Assembly: GCF_024166365.1 (NCBI RefSeq) | Contig: NC_064819.1 | Location: forward strand, 147,770,793 to 147,834,792 | Length of the DNA stretch: 64,000 nt | Source of the DNA: Elephas maximus indicus | Taxonomy: Eukaryota; Chordata; Mammalia; Proboscidea; Elephantidae | Direction of reading: 5' to 3' | In this document: positions 10,951 through 23,359 of the stretch, piece after piece | Numbering within the stretch: the stretch's first letter is position 1 | How the letters are laid out: each line of letters opens with the position of its first letter | Made by a program: the position numbers and the translations under genes | Notes under the pieces: generated by a model | Seen by the model: the letters and a program-made list of their open reading frames with translations, nothing else | The model's database searches: none | What the model was told of the DNA's origin: nothing

Positions 10951-13900
10951 ATCTTGAGATGGTCTCTAAATTCTGGTGGTTTATACTCAAGGTTGTACTT
11001 TGGCTGTCATGGATTTGTTCCAATTTTCTTCAACTTGAACTTGCATCTGATCAAATGATGGTCTGTTCGGCCGTCAGCCCCTGGCCTAGTTCTGTCTGAT
11101 GATATTGAGCTTTTCCATTGTCTCTTTCCACAGATGTAGTCCATTTGATTCCTGTGTACTTCATCTGGCAAGGGTCATGTGTACAGTTGCTGTTTATGTT
11201 CTTGAAAAAAGTCTTGAAGAAGTCTTGGTCTTGCAAATTCTATTATACAATCTCCAGTGTCATTTCTATCACCAAGGCCATGTTTTCCAACTACTGATCC
11301 TTCTTTATTTCCAACTTTTCCATTCCAATTGCCAGTAATTATCAATGCATCTTGATTGCATGTTTGGTCAATTTCAGACTGCAGAAGTTGGTAGAAATCT
11401 TCAATTTCTTCAGCTTTGGCCTTAGTGGTTGGTGTGCAAATTTGAATGAAATTCTTGTTAATTGGTCTTCCTTGTAGGCATATGGGTATTATCCTATCAC
11501 TGATAGTGTTGTACTTCAGGATAGATCTTGAAATGTTCTTTTTGACAATGAACTCAATGCCATTCCTCTTCAATTAGTCATTCCCAGCATATAAGATCAT
11601 ATGAAAGTTTGATCCAAAATGGCCGATACCAGTCCATGTCAGCTCATTAATGCCTAGGATATCAATCTTCATGCATTCCATTTCATTTTTGACCATTTGC
11701 AATTTTCCTAGATTCATATTTGGTACATTCCATGTTGTGACTATTAATGGATATTTGCAGCTGTTCCTTTTCATTTTGAGTAATGCCACATCAGCAAATG
11801 AAGGTATTGAAAGCTTGACTCCTTTCACATCATTAAGTTTGACTCTACTTTGAGGAGACAGCCCTTCCCCTATTGTATTTTGAGTGCCTTCCAGCCCGAG
11901 GGGCTCATCTTCTGGCACTATATCAGACAATGTTCTGCTGCTATTCATAAGATTTTTACTGGCTAAATTTTTTCAGAAGTAAATGTCCAATTCCTTCTTC
12001 CTATTCTGTTTTAGTCTGGAAGGTTCACTGAAACCTGTCCACCATGGGTGACATGCTGGTATTTGAGCACCGGTGGTATAGCTTCCAGCATCATAGCAAC
12101 ATGCAAGCCCCCAATATATGACAAACTGACAGACTTGTGGGCACACTGAATACTAATGACGAAAGACCAGACGAATTGTGGAATGACATCAAGGACATCA
12201 CACATGAAGAAAGTAAGAGGTCATTAAAAAGACAGGAAAGAAAGAAAAGAAAAGACCAAAATGGATGTCAGAAGAGACTCTGAAACCTGCTCTTGAACAT
12301 CAAGCAGCTAAAGCAAAAGGAAGAAACGATGAAGTAAAAGAGCTGAACTACAGATTTCAAAGGGCAGCTTGAGGTGACCAAGCATTACAATGAACTGTGC
12401 AAAGACCTGGAGATAGAAAACCAAAAGGGAAGAAAACACTTGACGTTTCTCAAGCTGAAAGAACTGAAGAAAAAATTCAAACCTCAAGTTGCAATATTGA
12501 ATGAGTCTACCTGGAAAATACTGAACAATGCACGAAGCATCAAAAGAAGATGGAAGGTATACACAGGGTCACTATACCAAAAAGAATTGGCCCACATTCA
12601 ACCATTTCAGGAGGTGGCATATTATCAAGAAACACTGGTACTGAAGGAAGAGGTCCAAGCTGCACTGAAGGCATGGGCAAAAAACAAGCCTCTAGGAATT
12701 GCTGGAATATCAGTTGAGATGTTTCAACAAACAGATCCGGTGCTGGAAGTGCTTGCTCATCTATGCCATGAAATTTGGAAGACAGCTACCTGGCCAACCG
12801 GCTGAAAGAGATTCATATTTGTGTCCATTCCGAAGAAAGGTGAGCCATCAGGATGCAGAAATTATTAAACAATATCATTAATATCATGTACAAGTAAATT
12901 TTTGGTGAAGATCATTCAAAAGTGGTTGCAGCAGTACATCGACAGGAAACTGCCAGAAATTCAAGCCAGATTTAAAAGAGGACATGAAACAAGGGATATC
13001 GTTGCAGATGTCAGCTGGACCTTGGCTGAAAGCAGATAATACCAGAAAGATGCTTGGCTGTGTTTTATTGGCTATGCAAAGGCATCCAACTGTGTGGATC
13101 ATAACAAATCATAGATAACATTGCAAAGAATGAGAATTTCAGAATACTTAATTGTGCTCATGAGGAACCTGTACTTACATCTAGAGGCAGTCATTCAAAG
13201 ATAATAAGAGGATACTGATTGGTTTAAAGTCAGGAAAGGTGTGCATTAGGGTTGCATCCTTTCACATATGCATTCAATCTGTATGCTGAGCAAATAATCT
13301 GAGAAGCTGGACTATATGAAGAAGAATGTGGCATCAGGACTGAAGGAAGACTGATTAACAACCTGCGATATGCAGATGACACAACCTTCCTTGCTGAAAG
13401 TGAACAGGACTTGAAGCACTTACTCATGAAGATCAAAGACCACAGCCTTCAGTATGGATTACACCTCAACGTGAAGAAAAAAAAAAAAAAAATCCTCACA
13501 ACCGGACCAATAAGCAACATCATGATAAATGGAGAAAAGATTGAAGTTGTCAAGGATTTCACTTACTTGGGTCCACAATCAATGCCTGTGCAAGCAGCAG
13601 TCAAGAAATCAAAAGAAGCATTGCATTGGGCAAATCTGTTGCAAAAGATATATTTAAAGTGTTAAAAAGCAAAGGTGTCACCTTGAGGACTAAGGTGCAC
13701 CCAACCCAAGCCATGGTGTTTTCAATTGCCACATGTGCATGTGAAACCTGGACAATGAATAAGGAAGACTGAAGCAGAATCCATGCATTTGAATTATGCT
13801 GTTAGTGAGGAATACTGAATATACCATGGGCTGCCAGAAGAACGAACAAATCTATTTTGGAAGAAGTATTGCCGGAATGATCCTTAGAAGTGAGGGTGGT

Positions 13901-14150
13901 GAGACTTCATCTCACCTTCTTTGGACATGTTATGAGGACGGATTAATCCCTGGAGAAGGTCATCATGCTTGGTAACATAGAGGGTGACCAGAAAAGAGGA
14001 AGACCCTCAACGACATGGACTGACACAGTGGCTGCAACAATGGGCTCAAGCATAACAACGATTGTGAGGATGGCACAGGATCAGGCAATGTTTTGTTCTG
14101 TTGCACACAGGGTCGCTATGAGTCAGAACCTACTCAATGGCACCTAAAAA
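10944..14150. mobile_element. RTE LINE with inverted 5' half (twin-priming structure), copy 2
   Basis: The 5' UTR and endonuclease half lies antisense at 10944-12140 (minus-strand frames 11175-11573 and 11574-11948; ALIITGNWNGKVGN). It abuts at about 12141 a sense half covering the rest of the ORF, the reverse transcriptase and the 3' end, to about 14150. Within the element, the antisense part stops at the 'gaccatctcaagat' position and the sense part begins a few bases further on, so almost nothing is lost. YADD is intact at 13369-13380, but frames are broken elsewhere, including an A-run at 13478. Confidence 0.9.
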
Positions 14151-14224
14151 CAGTTTGTAACGGACCCTGCTTCTGAAGTTTTCTTTCTTTGCTCCATTAA
14201 TAATGTGATTGTTTTTAGGAAATT

Positions 14225-14535
14225 CAGGACATTTGTCCGCTTAGAAAGTCTGAGGTGGGGCTGCAGAATTACAGACTCCTCCTCATGCGGGACCACAGGT
14301 CTGCAGTGCAAGGAGCACTGGGACAGGAGCTGGGAGAACTGGGTTGTCATTCTTCCTCCACAGCTCAATGCATGTTCCCAGGCAAGTCATTTAACCTCTC
14401 TTTTTTTTTTTTTTTTTAAGCTATAGCTTCCTTGTCCATAAAGAGGGGAAATACCTGCCCTGCTTATCTCCTGCAATCTGTATGAGGACCAAATAAGAAG
14501 ATAAGCGTGAAAACATTTTGAAAACTGTATTAGGT
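14225..14535 (+). repeat. MIR
   Basis: Shows ggcaagtcatttaacctctc, a poly-T insertion, then gaggggaaatacctgccctg and a gaaaactgt tail. Confidence 0.7.
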
Positions 14536-14544
14536 ATTTGTAAG

Positions 14545-14650
14545 CTTTGTGAAAGCATAAAATTTTGCTTTGCTCACTCTTGCATCCCTAGCATCTAAAA
14601 TGATGCCTGAATCGTGATATAGGCTAACTACATATTTGTTGAATAAATGC
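14545..14650 (+). repeat. L2 3' end
   Basis: Typical L2 terminus: gcatccctagcatctaaaat, gcctg, then catatttgttgaataaatg. Confidence 0.65.
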
Positions 14651-15126
14651 GCATCACAAAAAAACCAACCCACCTTTTCACTTAAACAATTCAAAATTAT
14701 GGTAATTACTTCTGTTTTACAAAAGGAATAATCATTTTTGCATAACCTCAAGTGTCAGCATCTCAGGGCTAGGAGGGGGGTCTGCAAGGTCATTCATCCT
14801 GAATTCCCTCGATGCTACCCCTGCCAGGTGCTTGTCCAGCTGGCTCTAGATCACTGTCACCAAGGGGCTCTCTCTGGATCACCAGTCAGAAGTTCCCATT
14901 CACACAGCTGAAACCTGTCTCCACTTTAGCCACAATTCTCCCTCAATGCTTGGCTCTTCAAATATTTGAAGACAATAATTTTTTGCCCTTGGATTTCTCG
15001 TGTCTAAGATTTCTCATTTACAAACACAGGGCACTTAACAACTATATTTTTTATTAATAATATAAGCAGAAATTTAGTATTTTTAAACAACAACAACAAA
15101 ATTTTATTAGAATTTGCCTGCTGCTA

Positions 15127-15257
15127 GCAACCCTGGTGGTCAGCAGTTTGAATCCTCCAGGTGCTCCTTGGAAACTCTACGGGGCAGTTCTACTCTGTCC
15201 AGTAGGGTGGCTGTGAGTTGGAATCGACTCGACACAGTGGGTTTGGTTTTTTGGGGG
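15127..15257 (+). mobile_element. AfroSINE with internal deletion
   Basis: aaccctggtgg joins directly to tcagcagtttgaatcc, so the tRNA-like A-box region is lost. The 3' part (cttggaaactctacggggca to gggtttggtttttt) is well kept. Confidence 0.88.
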
Positions 15258-15259
15258 GC

Positions 15260-16010
15260 TTTAGCCACATCAGGCTCTGGCAAAGGTGGACATTGCTGGT
15301 CCCATCTATTGGTAGACATCTGAAAAATGGTCTGCAAATGTAAAATAAATACTAAGATAGAGAATAACTAATGTGAATTTTGTCATATGTACCTTTATAT
15401 AAAATCAATGCAAATTTCTTTGCAGCAATACTTACCATATTTTTAAAAAACCTGGAATCTACACAAGTGTGTAACAATAATGAGACAGTTAAAAAGTTGT
15501 GATACCTACTCAATGAAAATAGCACAGCTATTAAAAACATGTGATAATAAGAATTACATAATAAAATGAAAAGTGTCTACAACATAATGGCACTAAGTGA
15601 GAAAATTACTATATATGTATTTATAGGTACCATGTGATTACTATGTTCTACAACAGTCTGAAAGTCCATGCTAAATGGGATCATTGGTAGTTTTACGGTA
15701 GTAAAGTTTTCTGGCATGGTGATTTTCTTTTCTCCTTTTTAGTTTTATATAAAGTACTGATTCCACTTTTAAGATAATAAAAATTAAAACGTTTAGGAAT
15801 TTATTTTAACATTTTTTCTGAGATTTTTTACACCAACACACACATGCAAACACACGCATCTCCTCCTCCTCCTCCATCTTTTTTTTCACACTGAGTCAGA
15901 GTCTACAAAATAGAGACATGCATTTCGGTGGAGCCAGAAATGTTGAGATGAATATAAAAGATAATATGAGGGGAGGCAGAAGTCTGTTGAATGCATACTT
16001 CTTGTTACAC
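15260..16010. other. Intergenic, no recognised feature
   Basis: AT-rich, with a short CA-rich run (15830-15860) and a (CTC)n run (15861-15874). Nothing coding seen. Confidence 0.6.
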
Positions 16011-16014
16011 ATTA

Positions 16015-16140
16015 CTTTCCTCATCTGTAAATTGGAAATAGAAATAGTAGCTATCTCAGGATTGTTGTGAGGATTAAATGTGATACTTTTTGCACAGCAC
16101 TTGGCATGGTATGGAGTAAGTGCTCTTAATATCATCGGCT
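16015..16140 (+). repeat. MIR
   Basis: cctcatctgtaaattggaaa, then ggattgttgtgaggattaaa and cagcacttggcatgg. Confidence 0.8.
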
Positions 16141-16202
16141 TCTACTCCAAGATAATGGTAAAATTGCCACTGATTACAATTGTGTGTGCACGCATGCGTG
16201 TT

Positions 16203-16369
16203 AAAACTAAAACCAAACCTGTTGCCTTCAAGTCATTCCAGCCCATAGGAATCCTATAGGACAGAGTAGAGCTATACCCCTATAGGGTTTCCAACCAGTG
16301 GCTGGTAGATTTGAACTGCTGACCTTTTGGTTAACAGCCTGAGCTCTGAACCACTTCACCACCAGGCTC
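16203..16369 (-). mobile_element. AfroSINE
   Basis: Full-length diverged antisense copy ending ccacttcaccaccaggctc. Confidence 0.88.
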
Positions 16370-16379
16370 TGTATGTGTG

Positions 16380-18870
16380 TTCCTGTGTGTGAAAATGTGT
16401 CCTGTCAAGGAAGGCCCAAAGGAAGGTGACCAAGAGTGACAATACTATGGCCGACAGGTGGAGGCAGCCTCCCCCAGACAAGTTCACCATGTGTCTGACT
16501 GCCTGATGCCAAGCACTGACCTCCTGGGAGATGAGGGAGAAACAAGTAGGGTGTGATATCCTGGGCAGGTGTCAGACAAGCAGTGCTAAGGAGCCCGCAG
16601 GAATTCAGCAAAGGCAAGGCAAGTGGTAGTGGGTTCTTATTTACGCTCTACAGATGGCAGTTTTGGGACTGCCACTGGATCGGTTTGTGTTCTATAATGG
16701 GGGAGATACGTAGGCTTGGTCATAAACTGAAACCAGAGAATTAAACCGTCTACGTAAAATCCCTCTGAGGCAAAGAGACCAGGAAGGGAAAGGTGGAAGA
16801 AATGTGGACCCCATGGGAAGATGGAGCCATGCTGCTGGGCTACAAGACTTCAGAGAGGGAGACATGAATATGTGCGGGACACTCACATGGCTGTACCCCT
16901 CCAGGATCAGAGCTGGAGTCCATGTGTTTTACCATCCTGGAATAATTCCAGCATGCCTTCTATTGGCTCCGATAGAATTTAAGGAATAATAAGGGACGAG
17001 GAGCCTGTACAAGCTAGTCTCTCTTTTCCATTTGCTGTCAGGGTATCGATGAGCCCAGAGCCAAGAAATTGAAGCCTCCTTATTATTGTGTGATAGCAAA
17101 CAAATAAGAGACCATCAGAAATTCACTCCAAAATGCACAAATTTGATTTTGAGGGAACAAAATATGTGAACATTAACGCCTAGGGCTACAGGTTATCACC
17201 ATGAGGCTATAGTTTTCCCCTGGTGCACTGTGTCTCTCTTTGGTAGTTTAAAATACATTCTCATTGACATTTCAGAGTGGCTCACAGCTCCATCTTCCTG
17301 ACTGAATGCCAAACACGAACTAAAATACATGAGATGTTTTGTCTGCCTAGTGCCATGCTCGGTGGGTGGAAGTCTGTGCACTTCTACCAGAGACGCAATA
17401 GGATTAGCAGCAAGAGGAAAGCTCCAGGCAAATGTTGGAGCAATGGAAGGAAGGGAGGGAATGGATACTATGACGAGACGCAGTGTTTGTGCATGCTTGC
17501 GTGCGGCACGCCTGCTCTGTGCTCCATGGAATAAAAAAGGAACGGTTGGCAAGTGAAATGACAAGTTACATATATCCGGGAACAATTGTGCTAATTCGAA
17601 AAGACTAATAGTATAAAACTAAAGCAAAGCAAATGAAATACAGTGTATGCCAAAGAGTAAGGAATAAAAAGATTATAATAGATGATAACTCTCAAATCAC
17701 TTGAGAAAAATAGGCAGAGTGCTACTGCCATTAATGAGATGGGAGGGATTAAGGATTAGAACACGATGACCTTATCAACCTCCTCATACCTTAGAAGGCT
17801 CTGGATTTCTGAACACTCACCCTCCTATTTGTTTTCTGGAAACTTAACTGAGCCAAAGGAGGAAACTATACCCTCAAAATGAGTTGTGCTTGCTGCTTCT
17901 TAGGGTGACTCTGGCTTAGTGAGATACCTGTGTTAGGCTGTGTGGGGTGTGTGTGTATGTGTGTGGTTTTGCTTCTGATTTAAATAAATTTTCCTATTCT
18001 CAGGAGAAAACAATCAAGTTAGAGAGATAACTGTGTCCTGTTATATATTTTAACATCTGAACACAACATGGCCTTTTCTTCCTCATCATTGTCTTCAGTT
18101 GGTCATTGTTGGACTCACTGAAACACTGCCAGCTTTCACTTGCCCAGACACATTAGCTATTAGGGATATGTCCTTCTCTGAGACAGGCTTGGATTTTACT
18201 GCTTCCTGCTGGGCCTGTTGGCATGGGTCCTAATCAAGTGGAAAATAAATGGCACTGTCCTGGGTCTTGAGCCAACATGGAGCGAGCCCCTGCTCTCCGG
18301 AACCGGAACACTGCCAGCCGGCCCACTGCCACGAGGCCAGGCAGAGCTCATATTCCTTTATTCTCGCTCTACTTCCTTTCCCCTACCTCCTCCCCACCTC
18401 TGCAGTAGATTTTCCCAATGCCTCCAGCCATTCTCCCAGTTCATTCTGTTGCCAAACCCTTCTCTATTACACAGAAATCCTGGGAACATCTTTGCTGTGT
18501 TTCATTGTTGTATATATTTTTTCCATAAGATTTTTGACCAAATTATCATATCTTGTATTTTGTGTCGCTCTCCCCCTACCCCAAAGTTCTCTATCCCCTA
18601 TAGGGCGCAGGGTAATTCCAGGTGCTCAGCACTGATTGAATTTCTCAAAAGATGATTCAGCCTTTTTTTCCCTTCTTCCAGTGGTTATCTTGATCTATTT
18701 TCTTCTTGTTTTCTCTAGTATGTTATATCGTCAGTTATTTCTTCTCTTGCCCCTGTCTTCAACCTCTCTATTCCTTCTGGGTCCTTGCTTTCAATCTATA
18801 AACATGTTTAAGTTTCTCCTACCTAAAACAAGTAAATGAATAAAAACTAATCAAATACAACCTCTCCCTA
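16380..18870. other. Intergenic, no gene recognised
   Basis: Contains several chance ORFs (17196-17585 minus, 18218-18655 plus) without recognisable domains, and a TG-rich run near 17940-17965. The pyrimidine-rich part 18350-18650 may be a decayed L2. Confidence 0.5.
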
Positions 18871-19010
18871 GACCTTGCATCCCATTCATTTATTCAATAC
18901 ATGTCTACTACACAGCATATGCCTACTATGTGCCAGGCACTGTTCCTCGTGCTGTTCAAGTCAGAATTGTCACTGCTCTTACGGTGGTAGTGAGGGGACT
19001 CAGAAAATGA
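18871..19010. repeat. Ancient mammal-wide repeat (L2/MIR-like)
   Basis: cattcatttattcaatacat followed by ctactatgtgccaggcactg, a common signature of old mammalian repeats. Confidence 0.55.
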
Positions 19011-20589
19011 ACATACAAGTAAGAAATGTCCTATTATTCAGGGATAGGCCATTTGGTGCCTTTCTTAGAAGACCTTCTATTGACACTTCCTATAGCCTTG
19101 GCGACTGAGTGTGAACTGGATTTCAGTCCCCTTGGCCTCTCACAGACCAGCATACAGGTCCTAGTCTTTACTTTCTAACCAGCAGCATTCTGGCCTTGGT
19201 TCCCAGCACATGGCCTCTATGCTAAGGTTTTGGCTCTTAATCACAAGACATTAGGTTTTAGACACTGTTGTACATTCATTCATCAGGTTCTACCTTTTCT
19301 TCTCCTATCTTCTAGTTGCTCTTTCTCTGTTTTCCCTTCAGGTTCCTGTTCTAAGCTTCCAACATCACCCTTCTTCTCTTCTCACTTCATGTTCCCAGGG
19401 AGCAATTGTACCCATTCTCACTGCTTCAACCCTACCTCTCTACTGCATCCCAATTTGCCTTCAGATTATAATACCCATATCGAAAGACCAGCTCCAAGGG
19501 CATGTGACAAGTACAGTGGCAAAGGACTCCATGATTAAAAGGGTCTCATGCTTGGGGTTTAATGCTTTGTGGTTGCCATTTTGGTATTCTTAAAAATTTT
19601 ATCTTTGAATTTGCATTTTTTAATGAAGTCTGATGGGACAATGGAACATGTACTCAGGGCTTGAAGCCTTGGCTCACAGGGACTGCCTCCTGCTGCCTCC
19701 CTGGGACAGGTACTCAGATGCCAGCTCCCCTGCCTTCAGGTGTCCTGGCCTGCCCAGCATCCTCCTCTTCCTCTCTCTGCCCCTGGCCAGGACCTGGTTG
19801 CAGGAGTAGGGAGGGTCAAGGCTGGGATGTGTGCTGTAGCGTCTTGGGGATGGGACATGGTGGTGGCCATCCCTGCCTGGGGTTGGGAGCATCACTGCAT
19901 GTTTGGGAGGTGACTCAGCTGGGGCAAGATCCAGGTACTAAGTGCATCCTTGTATGGATGTTGTAACCCCTTGGAGGCTGTCTGTGTGCAGAGGGTTGGA
20001 CACCTGGCTGTGGGAAGAGATACTGACTTTCCCTGGGGAGTTCAGTCCAGGGGAGGGGGAGGCTGGTAGTCTGTGGGTCACATCCTCGCACCAGCACAAT
20101 GAGTCAATGGGTGTCCTGGGCATCTATGAGTATTGGCACTTGTCTAGCAAATATTCCTGTGTCTGAGGGAGTATAACATTAAACAGAAAATAAAAAACAC
20201 CATGATCTGTAGAGAGAGAGACTGAGGTAAAAAAAAAACAACATTTTATATTTGAGTACCTTTAATGGCACTCTTTTGCTGCTTTTTTTCCAGCCTACAC
20301 TGGGCCTTGCAAATTATGTAGCAAGCCTTGCCTATTATAGCTGCCTATCTGAAATCTATACTTCATTGGCCCACGGGCTTTCAACACGTCCAAAAGTAAA
20401 TTCAAAACTCTCTCCCTCAATGTTTTCTAACTCGGGTGGTGCCGGTCAAGCTAGAAACCCAGGGACCTCCTTCTTGTCCAGTCAGTTCCCAAGTCTTGTT
20501 AGGTCTCTCAGCTAGATACTGACCACAGTGACTGCATTGCCATTCCCACTGCCACCGCCTCGGTTCAGACCCTCTTCATCGCACACGAT
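19010..20589. other. Intergenic, no recognised feature
   Basis: Mixed composition. The GC-richer part at 19650-20100 has overlapping short ORFs on both strands and no conserved motif. Confidence 0.5.
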
Positions 20590-20703
20590 GGACTTGAACA
20601 CGATGATTGTGAGGATGGCGCAGGACTGAGCAACGTTCCATTCTGTTGCACATCAGGTCCCCAGGAGTTGGAGTCAATTGGAAGGCAGCTAACAACAACA
20701 ACA
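20590..20703 (+). mobile_element. RTE 3'-end fragment
   Basis: acgatgattgtgaggatggc to agctaacaacaacaac; only the last ~110 bp of the element. Confidence 0.88.
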
Positions 20704-20784
20704 GTACAGAGTAGAGCACAATAAGTGTTTGTAAATATTTATTGAAAGATCAGACGAATGCTTGCTTGAATGAATGATTGAATG

Positions 20785-20965
20785 AGGTACAGTATAACAT
20801 TTTGGTAAAGGGCATCCACTTTGGAGTAATGCAGTCCTGGACTTAAATCCCAGCCTATATCTATCAATGTATCATGACCTTGTGAAAATTACTCTAAGCC
20901 TCAGTTTTTCGATTTCAAAATGGGGCAAATGGAATTTATCTCAAGATAAACTGTTTTAATATTGA
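20785..20965 (+). repeat. MIR
   Basis: tcctggacttaaatcccagc, accttgtgaaaattac, then cctcagtttttcgatttc. Confidence 0.75.
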
Positions 20966-20980
20966 CAAATGAGGCTATAC

Positions 20981-21148
20981 CAAAAACCAAACCAAACCCA
21001 GTGCCATCAAGTCGATTCCGACTCATAGTGACCTTATAGGACAGAGTAGAACTGCCCCATAGAGTTTCCAAGGAGCACCTGGCGGATTTGAACTGCCGAT
21101 CCTTTGGTTAGCAGCCGTAGCAGTTAACCACTATGCCAGCAGGGTTTC
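20981..21148 (-). mobile_element. AfroSINE
   Basis: Complete copy with exact 15-bp target duplications CAAATGAGGCTATAC at 20966-20980 and 21149-21163. It splits the 3' end of the preceding MIR region. Confidence 0.96.
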
Positions 21149-22199
21149 CAAATGAGGCTATACTTAGATATAACTCAGATCTGTCATTAAATCTCTGTAT
21201 GCTTGGAAGATGAAAAGACAAAAGTAAAGAACAACTAGACTGTGTTCTTTTAGCTTATTAACAATAACAACGACAAAAAAAAAAAAAAAAACACGCTCAT
21301 TAAATACCCAATGGGTGCAAGGCACTCTGCTAGGACCTGTGGAGAAATTAAGTACGAAGCAGACCTGTGGGAGGCATTTTTATACATAATCCCTAAAATA
21401 AGGTAGAAAATGACAGCTGCCCTAAGAGAGGTATCAGATTTTAGATTGAGAGTTCATTGATAGCTAGAGCAGTGAGGAAGGCTTCCTGGGAGAAGTGGCA
21501 TTTGAGATGGACCTCGGAGGAAGGATAGGAAGATGTTGCTGGCACTGGATGCGGCCATGGGAAAGCAGAGACCTCTGGGAGAGAACTGTGAATTCTGTCA
21601 TTCTACTGCTGATGTTTCCATTGGCTGCTGCAGTTTTAGTGTCTGAAATGACAGTTGGTAACCTGCCTTTTCCTCATAGGACATTGTGCCCTGGCTTTCT
21701 GCCTCATAAGCTGTGGGCATGCTGCTCAAAATGAGGTCACTTGACTTGGACAGCTAAGGTAGAAGCTGCCTGTTCGGGCTGTTGCCTCTCAGAATAGGCG
21801 CTTCTGCCTTTCTGCTCTCTGAACGGATTCCCCACACCCCGATGACAGGCGGTGCAGGCTCTGCTGCATGGGTGACTGACCGCATCCCCGTGAACAGGAA
21901 TGTGCAGCTGAGATCAGTGCAGAGAATTAAGACTAACAAATCTCATCACAGATGGCCAAATGATGTCATTTAGAATTAAATGGACTGTGCGTAAGGCTGA
22001 GGAATATACAAACACGCTGTGAAGATGATTTGGAAAACATTTTGTTTTACATGTGATAAACTAGTTTTGTGTTTTTAAATCAGTGAATCAGATGTCATTT
22101 CCAGGAATGGTTGTCTGGCACCACCAGACTGGGTTAATCACACCGCCACCAGCCTGTGTGTGTGCTACTATTATTGCATTTCCTTCACTGCAGTATGGT

Positions 22200-22370
22200 T
22201 GTGGTTAAACAAAGGTTCTGGGGAACCAGGCTTCTTGAGCTTGAAGGCAATCTCCATTTACTAATACGTGACTTTGTGGCACTTCACTTAACCTCCTTAA
22301 GCTACAGTTTCCTCATTTGTAAAATGGAAATGGTAGTAATACCTGCCTGATACAGCACTTGTGAGCAGTA
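22200..22370 (+). repeat. MIR
   Basis: ttcacttaacctccttaagc, tttcctcatttgtaaaatgg, aatacctgcctg. Confidence 0.8.
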
Positions 22371-22409
22371 AAAGAAATGACCAGTGAAATCAGGGACATC
22401 TCCAAAACC

Positions 22410-22606
22410 AGAAAAAAAAAAAAAAAAACAGTTGCCGGTGTGATTGATTCCTATCCACCGCAACCCTGTGTGTTTCAAAGAACTGTGCGCCATAGAGTTT
22501 TCAAGGCTGTGCTCTTTTGGAAGCAATTACCAGGCCTTTCTTCCAAGGCACCTCTGCTCTGAACCAGCCTTTTGGTTAGTAGAGCACGTTTGGGCCACCC
22601 AGGCCA
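22410..22606 (-). mobile_element. AfroSINE (second subfamily)
   Basis: An A-run at its start, then gttgccggtgtgattgattc, ccaggcctttcttccaagg and a diverged tRNA-like head. The Lys-like body is separated by about 40 bp from the MIR. Confidence 0.8.
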
Positions 22607-22669
22607 TCACAGCACCTGGCATATAGCAAGTGCTTTCTCCCCAGATACCATCATGATGTGTTCTCTCAT

Positions 22670-22945
22670 CTCCTTTAGATCTTTACTCAAATGCCATCTT
22701 CATTGTGAGGTCTTTTCCTACCACCCGCTTTAAAACTGCACCCCACCAACATTCTCTATCTCCTTTCCTGCATTATTTTTTCTCAACAGCACTTACTTAT
22801 CACTATTTCACACAATGCACATTTTACTTATTTTTTTTAATGTTTCTTGCTTGACTGTCCCTAGAATATAACTCCAAGAGGCTGTATGCCCAGATCACTG
22901 CCTGGCATGGAATGGGGCCTCAATAAACATTTGCTGGAAGGGAGG
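22670..22945 (+). repeat. L2 3' end
   Basis: actcaaatgccatcttcatt through actgcctggcatggaatggg to cctcaataaacatttgctgg, the usual L2 terminus. Confidence 0.75.
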
Positions 22946-23359
22946 AGTAGGCTAAGTCTGCAAACTTGAAACTACCTTGAAACTACTCGTGTCCCAGTGC
23001 TTTCCCTCCAGAGCCCTGTGTGGGGGACATTTGACTGTCCATTGTCTCCTTTACCAGGGGTGAACAGCAGGAACTAAAACTGAGGTAATAATTTAAGTAG
23101 CACATCAAGGAGAGCCACGGCCTTACTGAACTTAAACCCACTGCTGAGAAGTCTTCATAAACCTGGATTCATATTGCCCATTCCATCTCCCTGTGCTCAT
23201 GACCTCCTGTTACCCAAAGCTGGCCAGGAGGACCCACTGCGGAACCTTGAAGGGCAGAGAATTTTCTCAGATTTCTTTTCCCTTTCCTGGGGCAGGCCCT
23301 TACTGGAACTCTGAGGAATAGCGTGAGCAGGAAAGAGTTCTGCAAGGCTCACCTCCTCT

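Noticed and set aside
18218..18655. 145-codon ORF, overlapped by another in a second frame
   Set aside because: Pyrimidine-rich low-complexity DNA yields long frames in two phases; no conserved motif.
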